DNA from: Lates calcarifer
Taxonomy: Eukaryota > Chordata > Actinopteri > Centropomidae
Length of the DNA stretch: 64,000 bases
Direction: 5' to 3'
Assembly (NCBI RefSeq): GCF_001640805.2
Contig: NC_066844.1
Coordinates: 7,224,053 to 7,288,052, forward strand
Made by a program: the position numbers and the translations under genes. Shown here one piece after another: positions 45,403 to 58,250 of this stretch. A model generated the notes under the pieces. It did no database searches, was not told the origin of the DNA, and saw only the letters and a list, made by a program, of their open reading frames with translations. How positions within the stretch are numbered: the stretch's first letter is position 1; each line of letters starts with the position of its first letter.

Positions 45403-47447
45403 CTGAAAGAGAAAGCAGGAGAATCACGATGCAACGGTTTAAAATACACATTTCTCATGCTCCAAATATAAAGTGTAACTATAACAGCAGGTAGCTTCAG
45501 AGAAAAGCATAAAAAGCATAGAAGCAAATTTAGCAAACAAAATCAGGCAATATCCTCTTTAACCTCCTCATCAGGCAAAATGGCTGATGTGACAATTTGC
45601 AAGGTACAATACTGTAGGCAAGTGGTGACTTAAAGGCAAAGCAATCAAGAAAAATAGCAAGGAAATAAATGATTGCCAGAACAGCTTTCAGAGAAATAAA
45701 AAATAAAGAGGTAAACATATATTTAAGGAGAGTACATGTAAAACAATACTGCTCTGTTAGCGTTAAGAGCTGCAAATATACTGTACTCCACAGGTGCACT
45801 CTGGTTGGTTAATAATTTAAAGTCATGCTGTCACACATTTGTAAGACAGACAGACTGACACATGTGCACTTACCGTAACATTCTTAGCATTATACAAACA
45901 ACTATAGTTCTTTAGAAGCTTTCAAACTGCTACTGAAGAAGTTATACTGGATGATTTCTCCAGTCGCAACCAGGAACTTCCTGTACTCTAGTCTAGTTTG
46001 TATGAAGCTACACTAACAGGCTTCCTGGTGGTAGTTTCAGATTTAGTGCACAGAGACTAGAGTGGCATCAATCTTCTCATTTAATTTTTAGCCAGACTTT
46101 TTGGTAAAAATGTCCTGCTTTACCCCGTAAGTACAACCACTGACCAAAAAAGGTTTTGAAACAAAAATGCAAGTATGTGTGTTTCAATGAGGGTTGTGGT
46201 AGCAGGTCCCCATATAAAGCACTTGTTACTGGCAGGCTGTGGACATCTATCCGTGCTGTACGCTGTATGACGGATAACCAGCTTTCATTTAAGATTTATA
46301 CTGTAAAAAATACTGTAAAACAGCTGTGCACCCCAGGGTGTCTGCCTCACAGAGAGGTTTCTAACCACATGACCTGCTGACTAAATGTGAGCATGACTGA
46401 GTGGGAAAGAAGAAAGAAGAGAAGATGGTTTTAGGGGAAGGACCATTATACCATTATGTATCAATTACAACATCAAAGTAGCCTTAAAGTCTGAGAACCA
46501 GACTAGTCACCAGTTCAAATTCCTCAACTGGTAGAAACATTGAGATCAAGAAAGTGAGTGAAACTTGACTGTCAAATGTTGTTTAAGTGACCTTTAGTTG
46601 CACTCTTATGGGGGAGGCAATGAAGGAGCTGATCTAAGGCAGTAAGAAAAAAAGAAACCTTCCCACCGGTTAAATAGGATTAAAAGAAACCAAAATGTTT
46701 CACATGAGCATGGAATTTAAATCTTGTGTTTAAAATGAGATTAATCAAACAGCATTTCACAAAATCAATCAAAGCATTGGTAGCATCTAAAAACACAGCA
46801 TATGTTTCAACAGCTTTGCCTAATGTATTCGTGGTCCTTTACCCGCAACCTCCCAGTGTGAAGCGTGCTGTGAAAGGCAGTGGCAGACTGACACCACTTG
46901 GCACGTGCAGCAGGAGAATGACTCCTTTCAGGCCATGCCAACACCGGCTGTCCCCACCATAGCCCGGCACACAGCACCTCTCCTCCAAAGACATAATGGT
47001 GGTGGGGGCTACAACAGACCCACAACTCCACCACCTCCATCCCTTCATCCCATCCTATATGGGTGACTAATAAATACAATGAGTACAAGCTGAAGATGAT
47101 CGAACATATCTACTCATGTTTACAGAGGTAGTTTAGGGCAACACACTTAGATTAGGAGACACCAGGTTACCACCAACTGAAACCACACCACAACATGAAA
47201 CTGTACAATGTATAGCACTTAATGAGAACAAATCCACTTTCTCCTGCAAGTATTTTGCAATAGGGATCTCAGAAATAACATCTGAAAAATTCCTATAATC
47301 ACCATGCCCTGAAATGCTTTCACTGAAAAAAAAAATCACTGACTAGCACATTCTACATTTGTGACAACCTCAAATAAAATCAAACCCACATGTTGTAAAT
47401 CTAAACTGACAGGGTGAAATGAGTTAGGATGTTTTCCTTTGTCTTAC
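45403..47447 (-). other. Intron or flank upstream of exon A1
   Basis: Two kilobases without recognised genes or repeats. It would be the first intron of the long form if the untranslated exon at 47448 is real. Confidence 0.5.
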
Positions 47448-47640
47448 CTGAATAAAATCAATGTCCAACATTTGTCAATCTTCGGCACAGTGTGGTGTAG
47501 ACTAACCGGCTCTCCAGAGATGAGCTACACTTAACCGCATGATGCAGTTTACAGTAATACAATTTAGACCCACGTGCTGCTTTAAAGCGAGTCGGGGCAA
47601 ATCAATGCTGGACGACAACGAGCCAAAGAGGAATGAGGAA
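47448..47640 (-). promoter_or_regulatory. Possible 5' untranslated first exon of long nav1 form
   Basis: The minus strand shows a strong donor (CAG|GTAAGAC) after 47448. The sequence above it is somewhat GC-richer than its surroundings, and the start is only a guess. The next good acceptor downstream in the gene's direction is at 45402, in front of the start codon of the 45 kb exon, so this may be its untranslated leader. Confidence 0.35.
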
Positions 47641-49389
47641 GCCTCCTGCAGCTTCACATTCTCTTATTTTTATTTTCCACCCTGAGGTCACTCTCTCTCA
47701 CACACAGAAACACACACAATTCACCTATTATGAAGAGACTTATTAGTGACTCATGTTTCGATCTTTCTCTGGTGACATCATGCTTTGTTTTCCCCCTGGG
47801 GCTCATGTTTCTGTCACAGTTTGAATGTGACTTTGAGCTCCTTTTTAACATGCCAGCCTTTCAACATGCCATCATCAAAGTATCCAGTCAGCAATGCATG
47901 GAGCTAAAACTGCCCCAGTCTTCCAAACCTGTAATCAGCCTGAGGGCCTGACTAAAGATACTCGCACAGACCAACAGCATGTCAACACAAGGATCACTTT
48001 ACTCTGCTGAAGTCTCCAAACTGCAGAGCCAACAGGGTCTGATAATGCACTCGTAAGACACCAAGGTGAGTCAATTTCATAAATGCTATAAGACCATTTT
48101 GGAAGACAAAACATGACTGTCTAAATCTGGAAATCATCATTATCATTAAATCAATATTTCAAAGGCTTATGATACCCTCTGTAATTGTTTTGTTTTGTGC
48201 TAAATGTCGTCTTATGAGGTGTGATCTTATGAAAAATGGTAAAAAGTTTTTATTTTCTTGCAGATACTTTACAAAGCTTAAATTTTGGCTCCTGCTGTAG
48301 TACAGATAGACTCAGTCTCTTTGTGCTCCACTTTCTCTCCATTCTAGTTGAGCACCAATAGATAATAGAGTTGAACGAGTGCATCATTATCTACATAATT
48401 CAATTTTCTCAAGACTGTCATTCTATCTAGTTTTACAAGAGGCCTGATCTAATTTTTATATATAGCACCTAGTCCCAGATTCCTGATTTCCACCACATTT
48501 CCTCCTGTGTCCTCGCTTTATCAGAGAGGATTTCAGTTGAGGGCAAATGTTGTCTGAGGTCACCTTACACTCTGTCACACATGATACACACGTGCACACA
48601 AAGCACACCTTCATGAGTACGGATTAACATGCAAAAGGACATCAGTAAAGCACAGCTCTTTTTACATTTGGCTGAAGGCACACAACTGTTAGGTGACACC
48701 AGTCCAGACTTTGTGTTGCCATTGTTTGTGACAGCTAAAAGCTACAGTTTTTTCCCTCAGCATCTCTGTTTTTCAGCTATTTAGGATACTTGGATGACAG
48801 AACAGTTGGAAAATCAAAGCTACTGTTTCTTTGGTATATCTGACTCAGTTTTGTTTTATCCATCTGTTGTTTTATAAGAATGCACGAAATTTGTTATTTC
48901 GATTAATCCAGTTAGCTACCATGAGGATTTATAGACAAAGCTGCAAATTAACAAACTGGAACCAGAACAGTATTACATTAATCTGGTTATTTGTTTGCTC
49001 AGTAAAACACAGAAAATCATTGTTTTTAAAAGTGAGACATAATACAGTTTAGTATGCTAGCAGTGTGGCTCAGTCCACTTCAGTCCAGACTGAAATCTCA
49101 AACACCTGTTTAATAGATTTGGGGTTGCAAAGCAGCAGAAAATTTCTGGAAACCTTCTGGAAACTTTCCATGGGAAGTTATGCTGTGGAGTAAATATCCA
49201 AAGCAGGGGAGCTTGTAAAATATTTTAGGATTGATGCTGGATAAATGAATAGAAACAGGTTAGATGAACAGATGATCACTCCTCAATCAGCTGCTAAATC
49301 AAACTATAACTAACATTCTTGTATGATAACAGAGAACTGCCAGAAGGCAGAAGAAACAGCATCACAGCTGAGCTAGCTAGCACTAGCTG

Positions 49390-49580
49390 GTCATATAGTG
49401 CCAAATCACAACAGAAGTTATCTCAAGGCACTTTTCATATAGAGCAGGTCTAGACTGTACTCTTTATAATACTTACAAAATGAGACCCAACAGTTGCCAA
49501 CTTGAGCAGCTTTATGTGACAGTGGCAAGGGAAAACTTTCTTTTAAGAGGCAGAAACCTCGAGCAAAACCAGACTCAAAT
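49390..49580. repeat. Fish interspersed repeat (SINE-like tail)
   Basis: TTATCTCAAGGCACTTTTCA, AGAGCAGGTCTAGACTGTAC, GAGACCCAACAGTTGCCAAC and GGCAGAAACCTCGAGCAAAA follow the order of a very common percomorph repeat. Confidence 0.7.
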
Positions 49581-50068
49581 TGTCATTGAAATGGTGTTAG
49601 GTAACTTACATTTAGCATCTCTGATTTACTGGTTAGATGGCTACTATATAAACACATTTTATTTTTTGCTGGTTAAATTTGAATACCATACATATATTAA
49701 ATAATATATACAAATATATTGAGCCCAGTAATATTATCTAAACTGTCCACTTGAGATCAAATCATCCACAAGATGCATGTTAATGTTAGATGTGAACAGG
49801 GCCTGTGTGATCCAAACAGAGCTGCCTGCATGTGTTTTCCTGAGACACAAACCCCGAAAGCTGTTATAATGAGAAATTCTAGAGTTGTAATATCTCAGAT
49901 GAGCATCATTTGTATAGCAGAATGTTTTAAGGGTGCGTTTCCTGGTATGGAATAAATTTCTCCTAATCGCATTGTCTCTCCAACATCGATAATTGTCAAG
50001 CTGTCCCTGCTCAATCCATCAGACTTTCTAATAAAATTACAGCACTCTGCACCAGCACTCTGCAGGGT

Positions 50069-50088
50069 GTGTGTGTGTGTGTGTGTTT
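50069..50088. repeat. (GT)n microsatellite
   Basis: About nine to ten GT units. Confidence 0.95.
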
Positions 50089-51609
50089 ACTTGGGCATTC
50101 TTTAAGTAAACCATGTTTATCTGTCTTGTCATCATCTACAAATATGTCCCTGTGTCATGTTTGCTGAATAACAATAAGTGAGAGATTAACCATAAAACCA
50201 TTAAATACTGACATATTGTGTTTTACATTAAAGCCTACTGTATTTTTTTGCAGCACCCAAGATTAGAGTGGGAATTTAGTAGGGTGAGTTAATCTGTTTG
50301 CCCATTACAGGGATTTATCCCATATAAGTCACTTTAAGTGATTAACCATGGTCAGTAATGCTGTGACAGGAGACACCCTGAACAATGCTTCAGCCTCAGG
50401 CAGCTGTGTGCTGTACTGTTCAAAAAACACTGTGGGTTACAAAATGATTCAACCAAACTGACATCATCCTAAAAGGTGACGTGAATTCTACATTTGATCA
50501 GGTTATGGATCATTGCTTAGAGCTCTGATACATTCAAATCTGCATATCTGGCCACATCCCAGTTAGTGATGCCACAGCAGGTAATTTACCTCTTACGTGA
50601 AACACCTGTGGTCTGTTCTCATGCATATTCATACATATTGATATTTTTACAGTAAATATTCTGACTTCTCATGGAAGGAACAGCACAGGTTTTACTAATA
50701 ACACGTGTCCAAGTAAGTCATGACAATGACCCAACATGCACAATACCAGGTCTGGTACCAGGTCTGAAACTTAAGCAGCTAAACAGAATTCAGCCATCAT
50801 TAATTTCATTATTTTCCTACAATGACATGCCAAAATGTTTCCTTAAAAAGGCATATCAGGGTTAGGGTTGACTTTTTGATAAGACCCTAAATTCTCCAGT
50901 TCTTCAAGGCCACTGTCCTTTTAGCAAATACGTATTGTGGGCAACGTAATTGCAACCATATTATATTTTCTATTACATTATGAAAATTTGTTTTTATTAA
51001 CATGTTTGTCTCTAACCAAAATATCCAGTCTTGCAGTACAATATCTGTCTAATTCGTGGTGACTACAGCATTATTAAATATTTTATGGTTATGTTTAGTC
51101 ACTTACAGCACATGGTTAAGGTTAGGGACAGACTGTGGTCTGGTTTAATACAAAAGAGGTCCACAGTGACTTGAGACACAAAGTGTTTTTTAATATTTAA
51201 CTCAAACCACAGTCTTTCCCTAACCTTGCTTTTGTTGCCTGAATGTAATCACAGTCAGGTGTTGGCATACAAACTCCCAGCTCTGTTGTCACAGTCCTTC
51301 ATTGTGTACACCTCATCCATCCACCATAGCAATACCTAGGTGACAAGGTTGCAAGTGACAGTGCAGGTAATCATGGTTCAACCTGACTGGATGCAGTTCT
51401 AATTGGGCTTATACATTTAATTTTATTATACCTTTTCCCTGCATTGTTCCGTAGTGGGGTTGGGCCACCTCCCCTAGAATCATAAAAAATTACTGCACTA
51501 TAATGAAATAAAGCCTAACATTGAGAAAAAGAGTGGAGTTGTTAATAAATGTGCTAATAAAAAGGTTGAAACCCTGAATTTGTTATTTCAAATTCCATTA
51601 GTTTTACCC

Positions 51610-51820
51610 ACTATTCCAACTGACACTGGGCAAGAGACAGGGCACACCCTGGAAAGGTCACCAGTCAATCAAAGAGCTAATATAAAGAGACAGACAACTA
51701 TATATGCTCATATTCACACCAATACAGGCAGTTCAGAGTTGAGGGAGTAAACTGGAGTATCCAGAGAAAAATCATGCAGACAAAGGGAGAACATGCAAAC
51801 AGAAATGCCCCAGCTGGCTG
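51610..51820. repeat. L2/Maui-like LINE tail
   Basis: ACTGGGCAAGAGACAGGGCA, CACCCTGGAAAGGTCACCAG, TGGAGTATCCAGAGAAAAAT, CATGCAGACAAAGGGAGAAC and ATGCAAAC follow the order of a ubiquitous fish LINE 3' region. The name is from memory; the match is decayed. Confidence 0.65.
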
Positions 51821-52139
51821 CACTAAAAAGGTACAATCTCTGAAAAGCATGTAGCCATGCTGTCAGTACCCCACTGTCTTTATTTGCCTTTTCCCCAAAA
51901 AATTATCTTAATTAATCTAAGATAATTCAACAAAGATTAGCAAATCAGTTCTCCACTAATGATGGAAGTGGGTTATCTGGATGAGAAGCAACATTGTGAG
52001 AGTTAAGACTTCTCTTGGTCTTAAAATGGATTATGATAATACTGGATTAGTTAAGTGACGTACAAAAAACATGCAACATGCTTTAAAATTCTGAATCAGA
52101 AGAGAATAGCACCACAATAATTTCATCCTGTTTGTAATT

Positions 52140-52315
52140 CAGTGAGGATTCAACATTTTAGAAGCTATTTTCCAGCCTTTGTACTTGGACTCCTGCTGGT
52201 TTTCATTCCAATATGCTTTTAGGGACCATTTTACACCTGATCACCAGAGACAAAATAAAGTGCAATGAAGCAGCTGTATCCCGGGGACCAGGTTTAAGAA
52301 CCACAGCCTATACAA
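52140..52315. repeat. Interspersed repeat, class unsure
   Basis: CTGCTGGTTTTCATTCCAAT near the start and GGGGACCAGGTTTAAGAACC near the end resemble a common fish DNA repeat ending CCAGGACCAGGATTGAGAAC. Confidence 0.4.
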
Positions 52316-53508
52316 ACAAGCACACAGTGAGCTACAGGTTTAAGGCCCATACAATAAGCCCTCTGTGCTTTTAAGTGTGATCACAACATCCTTTCAACAT
52401 TAAATTAATAAACAAGCAACTGTACATGGCTATTTTAAGTCAGTCAGGTATGATCGTTTTTGAAAACGTTTGTCAGTCTGCCTCAAGCTAATACACTGAA
52501 ATATTTCAATCATGCAGTGACCTGATTTTCTTTTTGAACAAACATAAGCCTAGAAGTGCTGGATTGCTTATTTCTGAAAAGTCCTTTCAAAGGAAAACAT
52601 TTTGCTCTGTTCACAGTGCAATTAAACTGAACCATTTGAACTTGCAGTGTCTGCAGGCTTACAGCCAAATGGGGTCAATGAGGCCATTTTATATATAACA
52701 TCCCAGGTTATTTTGCTGCTTTGACATAAATTATTTCTTTTAACCTGACACAAAAGTAGACATTGCCCCTGAAGGATAAGAGTAAGGATCAGAACAACAG
52801 GATGTTGTATTGAAAAATCCCATATGTACACTGAAACAACCTGCCGCTGCAGTTATGCTGCTGTTATGCAACTGACACAGTTCTCTGAGGTGAACTCAAG
52901 CTCCTGTAGGAAAAGGAAGGCATTTTTTACATCATACTGCAGCGCTGTGATGAGTCAAAGTGTGGGCAGTTGTCTGTGGTGGACCATCAGTCTTCATGTG
53001 AACTGCAAACTGGGTCATTAGAACAGGTAAGGGAAGAAAAGAGCATCAGAAATACACTTGAAAACCCTCCAAACTGCAGCAACAACACCTAAAATAGTTC
53101 AAGTGATTCAGTTCATGCATAAGCAAATAAAACATGCTTTTTCACTTTCATCCTAGAGGCTTACAAGAAAAGACTGCAGTGAGAAAAAATGTGTTTAGCT
53201 TTCCGTTCTTTGTCTAGACCTTATTCAAATGGGAGAAATTAAAATAACTAAAACTTATTATTAGGTGAATCATAATTACTTCATAATTAATCATAATCAA
53301 CTGCAGCAGAGTTTTATATTGTGTTGTCAATATGAATTGTGCCACATAGAGGGCACAATACTTCACGTAGCCTCAAGGTTAATGTATTTTAAACTGCTGT
53401 AAAGTGTATTATTGACCATTAGACCACGCTTTTGGATGGCATATTAGAAAGGAGATGTACATACTGGTGTTTTGTTTTCAGGAAGATTGCTATTCCTAGC
53501 AGAAACAC

Positions 53509-53526
53509 TTTTTTTTTTTTTTTTTT
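53509..53526. repeat. Poly(T) tract
   Basis: Eighteen T residues. Confidence 0.95.
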
Positions 53527-54731
53527 AAATTCTAAAGGAGCATCATGAAACAGGGTTTCTACAATTTCTCACCTCTATTTTTTTCAGTATCTTTTGGAAA
53601 AAGTCTAAAACTGGAGGTAGGTACTTGAGAACCTCAATGTCCTCACACATTGACACATCTCTGTATAAACACACAAAAACAGACGAGCAAACATTTCTTA
53701 CGGTGACAGATCCAGAATGACAGAAGTCCCTCCTTCAGTTGTCACAGTCAAAGTCACAATTTCTATGACCTATTGAGCATCTGCTCTTCTTATTCCTGCA
53801 AGCTGTCACCACTTTCAGCTTGTCTCCAGAGCCAGCAGTGAGGTGGGTGACAGAATAAACACAGGGTTTTTCCTTTTTTCCCCTTTGAACAAAAATGGAA
53901 AATAGTGTTGTATGCCAGGGTGCTGCAGTATTTTAAGAGATTTGCAACAATGTGCTCTGACATGTATGTAAGATTTTCATTCATAGAAAAATCTACAGCA
54001 GTTGATTGTGATATTTACACACACTCACCTTTAGCCAGAAGGGGAGAAACTAATTAGTGATAACAGTTTAAATGGTTGGAGCGAAAACCTGCATACATAT
54101 GGCTCACAGTGGCACCACTGAGCTCGGTCTTTAACACGGCAGAACCAAAACTGACCAACTGAAATACTGACCCTTTCCATCTGTCAGTATTATCCACATC
54201 AGACTAAATACAGACACAGCTGAGCTATCCTTTCAGGAAGCATATTAAACTTGAAATCATGTTAAAATCAGCATTTCTTTAAGGTGCAGACAATTGGAAC
54301 AACCTCCCTGACAATCTGTCATCTTCAGAACAAACCTGAGCATGTTTAAATCAAACTACCATCCCTTTGAACTACCTCAGTGTATGAAGGGTGTTGAATA
54401 AACACATTTTCCCTTTAAAAATGTTTTATGTTTTATTATGTTAAAACAGGAATAGATTCTAGTTTTCATAATGATTTTGATTTTTTTTTTTTCCTTAATT
54501 TTTTTCTTTTCCTTAGCCATTTTACTGTACCATTTGGGTAACTGCTATTTTGTTAATCTTATTTTTTTACTTACTAATATTTGGTTAATTGGTTTCCAAT
54601 TAGTAGAGTTGTCACACTAAATATAGGAGCTCCTTAAGTACATTTGGATCTAGTAAGTTGTTCATGCTGGTATCACAATATGCTTGTCTCATACAGTTCA
54701 AAGTTAAGTTAAAAAAAAACAGTTTATGTAT

Positions 54732-54765
54732 GTTTTGAATACAGGTGGGTTTTGAATACAGGTGG
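54732..54765. repeat. Tandem duplication, 17 bp x 2
   Basis: GTTTTGAATACAGGTGG occurs twice in tandem without mismatch. Confidence 0.95.
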
Positions 54766-55686
54766 GCTATGTTAAGGTTATATTTATATTTGCTGTTATA
54801 CTGTGGAATATGCTGTAAAGTGTATTACTTATTCTCCATATTTCCTGCTTCTTGGACTATGACAAAAAAGTTGGATTTGATTAAATATAGGACACAAGTC
54901 AAAACTAAGATACATTTCAGAGTAAGTGGCCTAGGAACTTGGAACATAGTGAAGAAAGCCATTTAAGTGAGTTATTCATCAGCATCATGGCTCAACAACA
55001 AAAACAAGACTACTGTTGTAAACAAACTGGACTTTTTCATCAGCAACTAAACCGTTCACATCAAACACAACAAAATGAAACAGTTGTGTTATTGTCAGAT
55101 TTATACTTTCATGGTGGAGCTTTCATGCAGGCTGTCATCTAAGCACTACTGTCCACATCTGGGTTTCAGAGTGTATGTTCCATCTCCAGAAAACTGATGA
55201 GCCTGTTTAACTTAAAACACAGCCGGGTGTTTCAGCCACAGCAGAGGAACTCCGCGATGGCTGCCAGAAGTTGAACTAAAGTTCACAGATTCCTAAACCT
55301 CTGGCACAATATATTGTCAATCAGAAGCCCCAATACCATCTATATGATAAATAAAAAGGATTCAAATAAAGCCACTGTCTCCTCATTCATCTATGTGATC
55401 TAATCACCAACAGCCTCTGTGTTCTTCCATCAGTATCTGGTTCAACTCAGCTTCTCTTCACTGGGGGGCAAACTGCACTGAAAAGTCAGTTATCTGGGGA
55501 GAAGCAGTTGGTGCAACATGTCACTCAACAAATGACAAGTTGTTAACAGTGACATAAATTGTAACCTGAAGACTTGAGACTAAAGATCTACACTTCACTG
55601 TGTTTCTGCAGTTTAAAGTCAAATTATTTAAATATTTTTTTTGTGACTACATTCCAAGAAAAAGCAAATACTAATCATATATTCAT

Positions 55687-55719
55687 TAAAAAAAAAAAAC
55701 ACACACACACACACACACA
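55687..55719. repeat. Poly(A) plus (CA)n tract
   Basis: An A-run is followed by about ten CA units. Confidence 0.93.
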
Positions 55720-56110
55720 ACACTTTACACCACATTTCATGTGCATCATGCAAGTTGTAGAAGCGATGTGTGTGTACTATGGTGTAAAGATTACTGCTGA
55801 CATTTTCACCCAAACCTGTTCATGTCTGACATCCCTGCCTCTGGCAGCCATCACTGACTCTGCATCAAAGATAGTCAGACCTTGCACAAAATGGGAGGAC
55901 TCCTCTTCACCTTATGCCGCATCTTGTATCTGATCTCTGACAAAGTTTTTACTCTCAACGCTCAATATTGTACAACAGCTTTATACGGAACATATAAAAT
56001 ATGTATCAGGTTTTCCAAAGGCCGGCACACATGTCATTTTGGGTTAGCCAAGGTGGAACATGTCTGCCATTGGAGCGTGTCTGTGGACAAGACTTTCCAA
56101 ACCAGACAAA

Positions 56111-56113
56111 CCA

Positions 56114-56150
<37 letters not shown>
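56111..56150. repeat. (CA)n microsatellite
   Basis: About 19 CA units with one T interruption. Confidence 0.95.
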
Positions 56151-56153
<3 letters not shown>

Positions 56154-56939
56154 CAGTTGGATTCAGGACACAACTGAGACGTGGCATTTACGAGGGAACA
56201 AAAAATCACCCTTTGAACGTAATGCTCTCCAGTATTTGAAACATCCTATCATAACATCACTGTACATGTATGCGCTATAATATTATAATCATGGTAATTA
56301 TCTTAATGATATGTGTAATTTGAAATCAGCAGTGGGTTTACTGTGCAGTAGCTCAATGTGACCACAATGCTTGCAGCACATTGACGAAAAGGAGGCAACA
56401 AAGAAATCTGCTGTACAAATGCAGCAGGGCTCTGAAAGTGTCTTGGACATGATGCAGGCTGTTGGGAAGAGACAAAATTATGCCCTCGGCAGCATTTTTC
56501 ACCACCGTAATAGATATTGTCTTACCACAGGACACTATTTCTGTGTTGTTATACCATAATACAGAGTGACACTGAAATTAGTTAAGTTCAAAAGTGCAGC
56601 AAGTTGCACACACACGACAGATCCATTTTATTGGCAGTGACATCACCCACCATTAGTGGTATTCCCAGGGCCATGCATGGACTCCCTATGTAGAATTGAA
56701 TTACTTTATGGTCTGTGTTGTGTGCATTAGCACATGCTAGGGTTGGGTATGGAGCTACAGTATTTTTTGGTACCGACCAGAACGTGTCAATAGGGAAGCA
56801 CCGCCTTGTGGAATGTCCCAACATTGGCGGACATGCATGGCTCCAAGACGATAAAAAATGCTTTATGCATAACTTGGGTTTATAACCAAGTACATGTAAA
56901 ATAAATGAACAAACAAATTAAACATTTGAAAATGTGTGT

Positions 56940-57215
56940 CTTCTTTTTGTTAAAGCTGTAGTCATCGATATCTTGGCCTCTTGGATGAAGCGCAACAATC
57001 TTTATGTTAGTAATTGCAAATGTTAGCAAACATTTATTTATTCATACGTTCACTGAAATGGAGTCATGTTTATAGCCATTAATGTTTGTCTGCTACATCT
57101 CTCTCCTTTTAACTCTCCACCAACTCCGCACAGAAACGTTTGGCTCTAACTGCTAAATGCTCCATTATGTTCATCAGATAGTCGCTATGTAGGGCAGGTA
57201 GCATACAGTCAGTTT
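56940..57215. repeat. Dispersed repeat family copy 2
   Basis: Shares TCTCCACCAACxC, GCTCT-CTGCTAAATGxTCC and GGGCAGGTAGCAT-like phrases with 63350-63475. Unnamed family. Confidence 0.55.
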
Positions 57216-58098
57216 ATCATAGGTTTTAATCTTAAAATAAATAAATAAATAAGGAGATAAAGAAAAACTGATTTAAATCCCCAATTTTATTTTATCTGTA
57301 TGGAAACTCAAGTGTTTGCATATTAAAACATTTGAAATGATGCCCTCCTCTATTGCACTGCATGAGTTTGATGAACGGAAACACTGTGTAATATACGTTT
57401 CTCCAAACATTTTCTTAGAACAAACATCATTGAAGTTTCATATTTCAAAGGAATTCATAGCTTCCAGCACTGAAAGAACAACTCATGTTGATTCAGTCTT
57501 TGAAGAGGACATCAAACACCAGTGCATGAATGATCACAGTCTACTATATCTCAACCTAATGTACATGAGTCGGGTGAGTGTAAGCCTGATGCAGTGGTAG
57601 CCTGTAGCATACACGCTGGTATGAGTCAGCAGCACATCTCAGACAATTAGTGGGCACATGACTCTCCATCCTAGGCAGGACAATAAAAGTCCAGCACGGG
57701 ACCACAAAGTCTTTGCAGGAATTAGTTCAGCAGCCCAACTGTGTCCTGTTCCCCTTAGGCCCTTCCTCTCAGCCTGCAGTCATTCACATGATAGAAATAT
57801 CTCAGTCAACCACAAGACACTGTTGTTGTTGTGCAGGGCTGTGTCTGCCAACTGCTCACATGCTCAACAAATACTACAGGGTAATGCACTTGTAGTGGTA
57901 TAATTGTTATCAGGGCAGTTTTGAAAAACAAGGTCATTGTAGGAGAATGGAAAGTTCAATCAATAAAATGATTTAAAATCCAGTTCAGTTAAAAAACAAA
58001 CTGCAGCTGGCATGCCTCTTACTACTCAAATTTCAGAATGATATTCTCTTACATGTACATTATTTGTGCACAGTAATCAGTAAGGAATTCAAACTTAC

Positions 58099-58250
58099 CT
58101 AGAATTGGGCTGAACAAACTTAGGAAGATGGTTACAAGTGCAATGGAAGCTGAGACCATTTAGTGATGAGTGCCAAGCTGTGTCCATCAGTCCATCCCGC
58201 TTATGAACTAACTCTGCCCTGTGCTATTCCACTCTCCGCTATGCAAATAC
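58099..58250 (-). promoter_or_regulatory. Possible 5' untranslated exon/promoter of nav1 (distal)
   Basis: On the minus strand a consensus donor (AG|GTAAGTTT) ends a candidate exon at 58099. The 5' limit is a guess. An octamer ATGCAAAT on the plus strand at 58241-58248 lies just upstream of the proposed exon. No coding potential is seen. It could be a distal first exon joining the acceptor at 45402, or chance; there is no transcript evidence. Confidence 0.22.

Larger units (their letters stand above)
47641..58098. other. Upstream non-coding region (repeat-bearing)
   Basis: No convincing coding sequence on either strand. Contains a SINE-like tail (49390-49580), a (GT)n tract, an L2-like LINE tail (51610-51820), another dispersed repeat (52140-52315), a poly(T), a 17-bp duplication, two CA tracts and part of the 57 kb repeat. 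Open frames here are under 135 codons and lack family resemblance. Confidence 0.65.

Noticed and set aside
55574..56280. Open frames spanning CA repeats
   Set aside because: Their length comes from stop-free microsatellite tracts.
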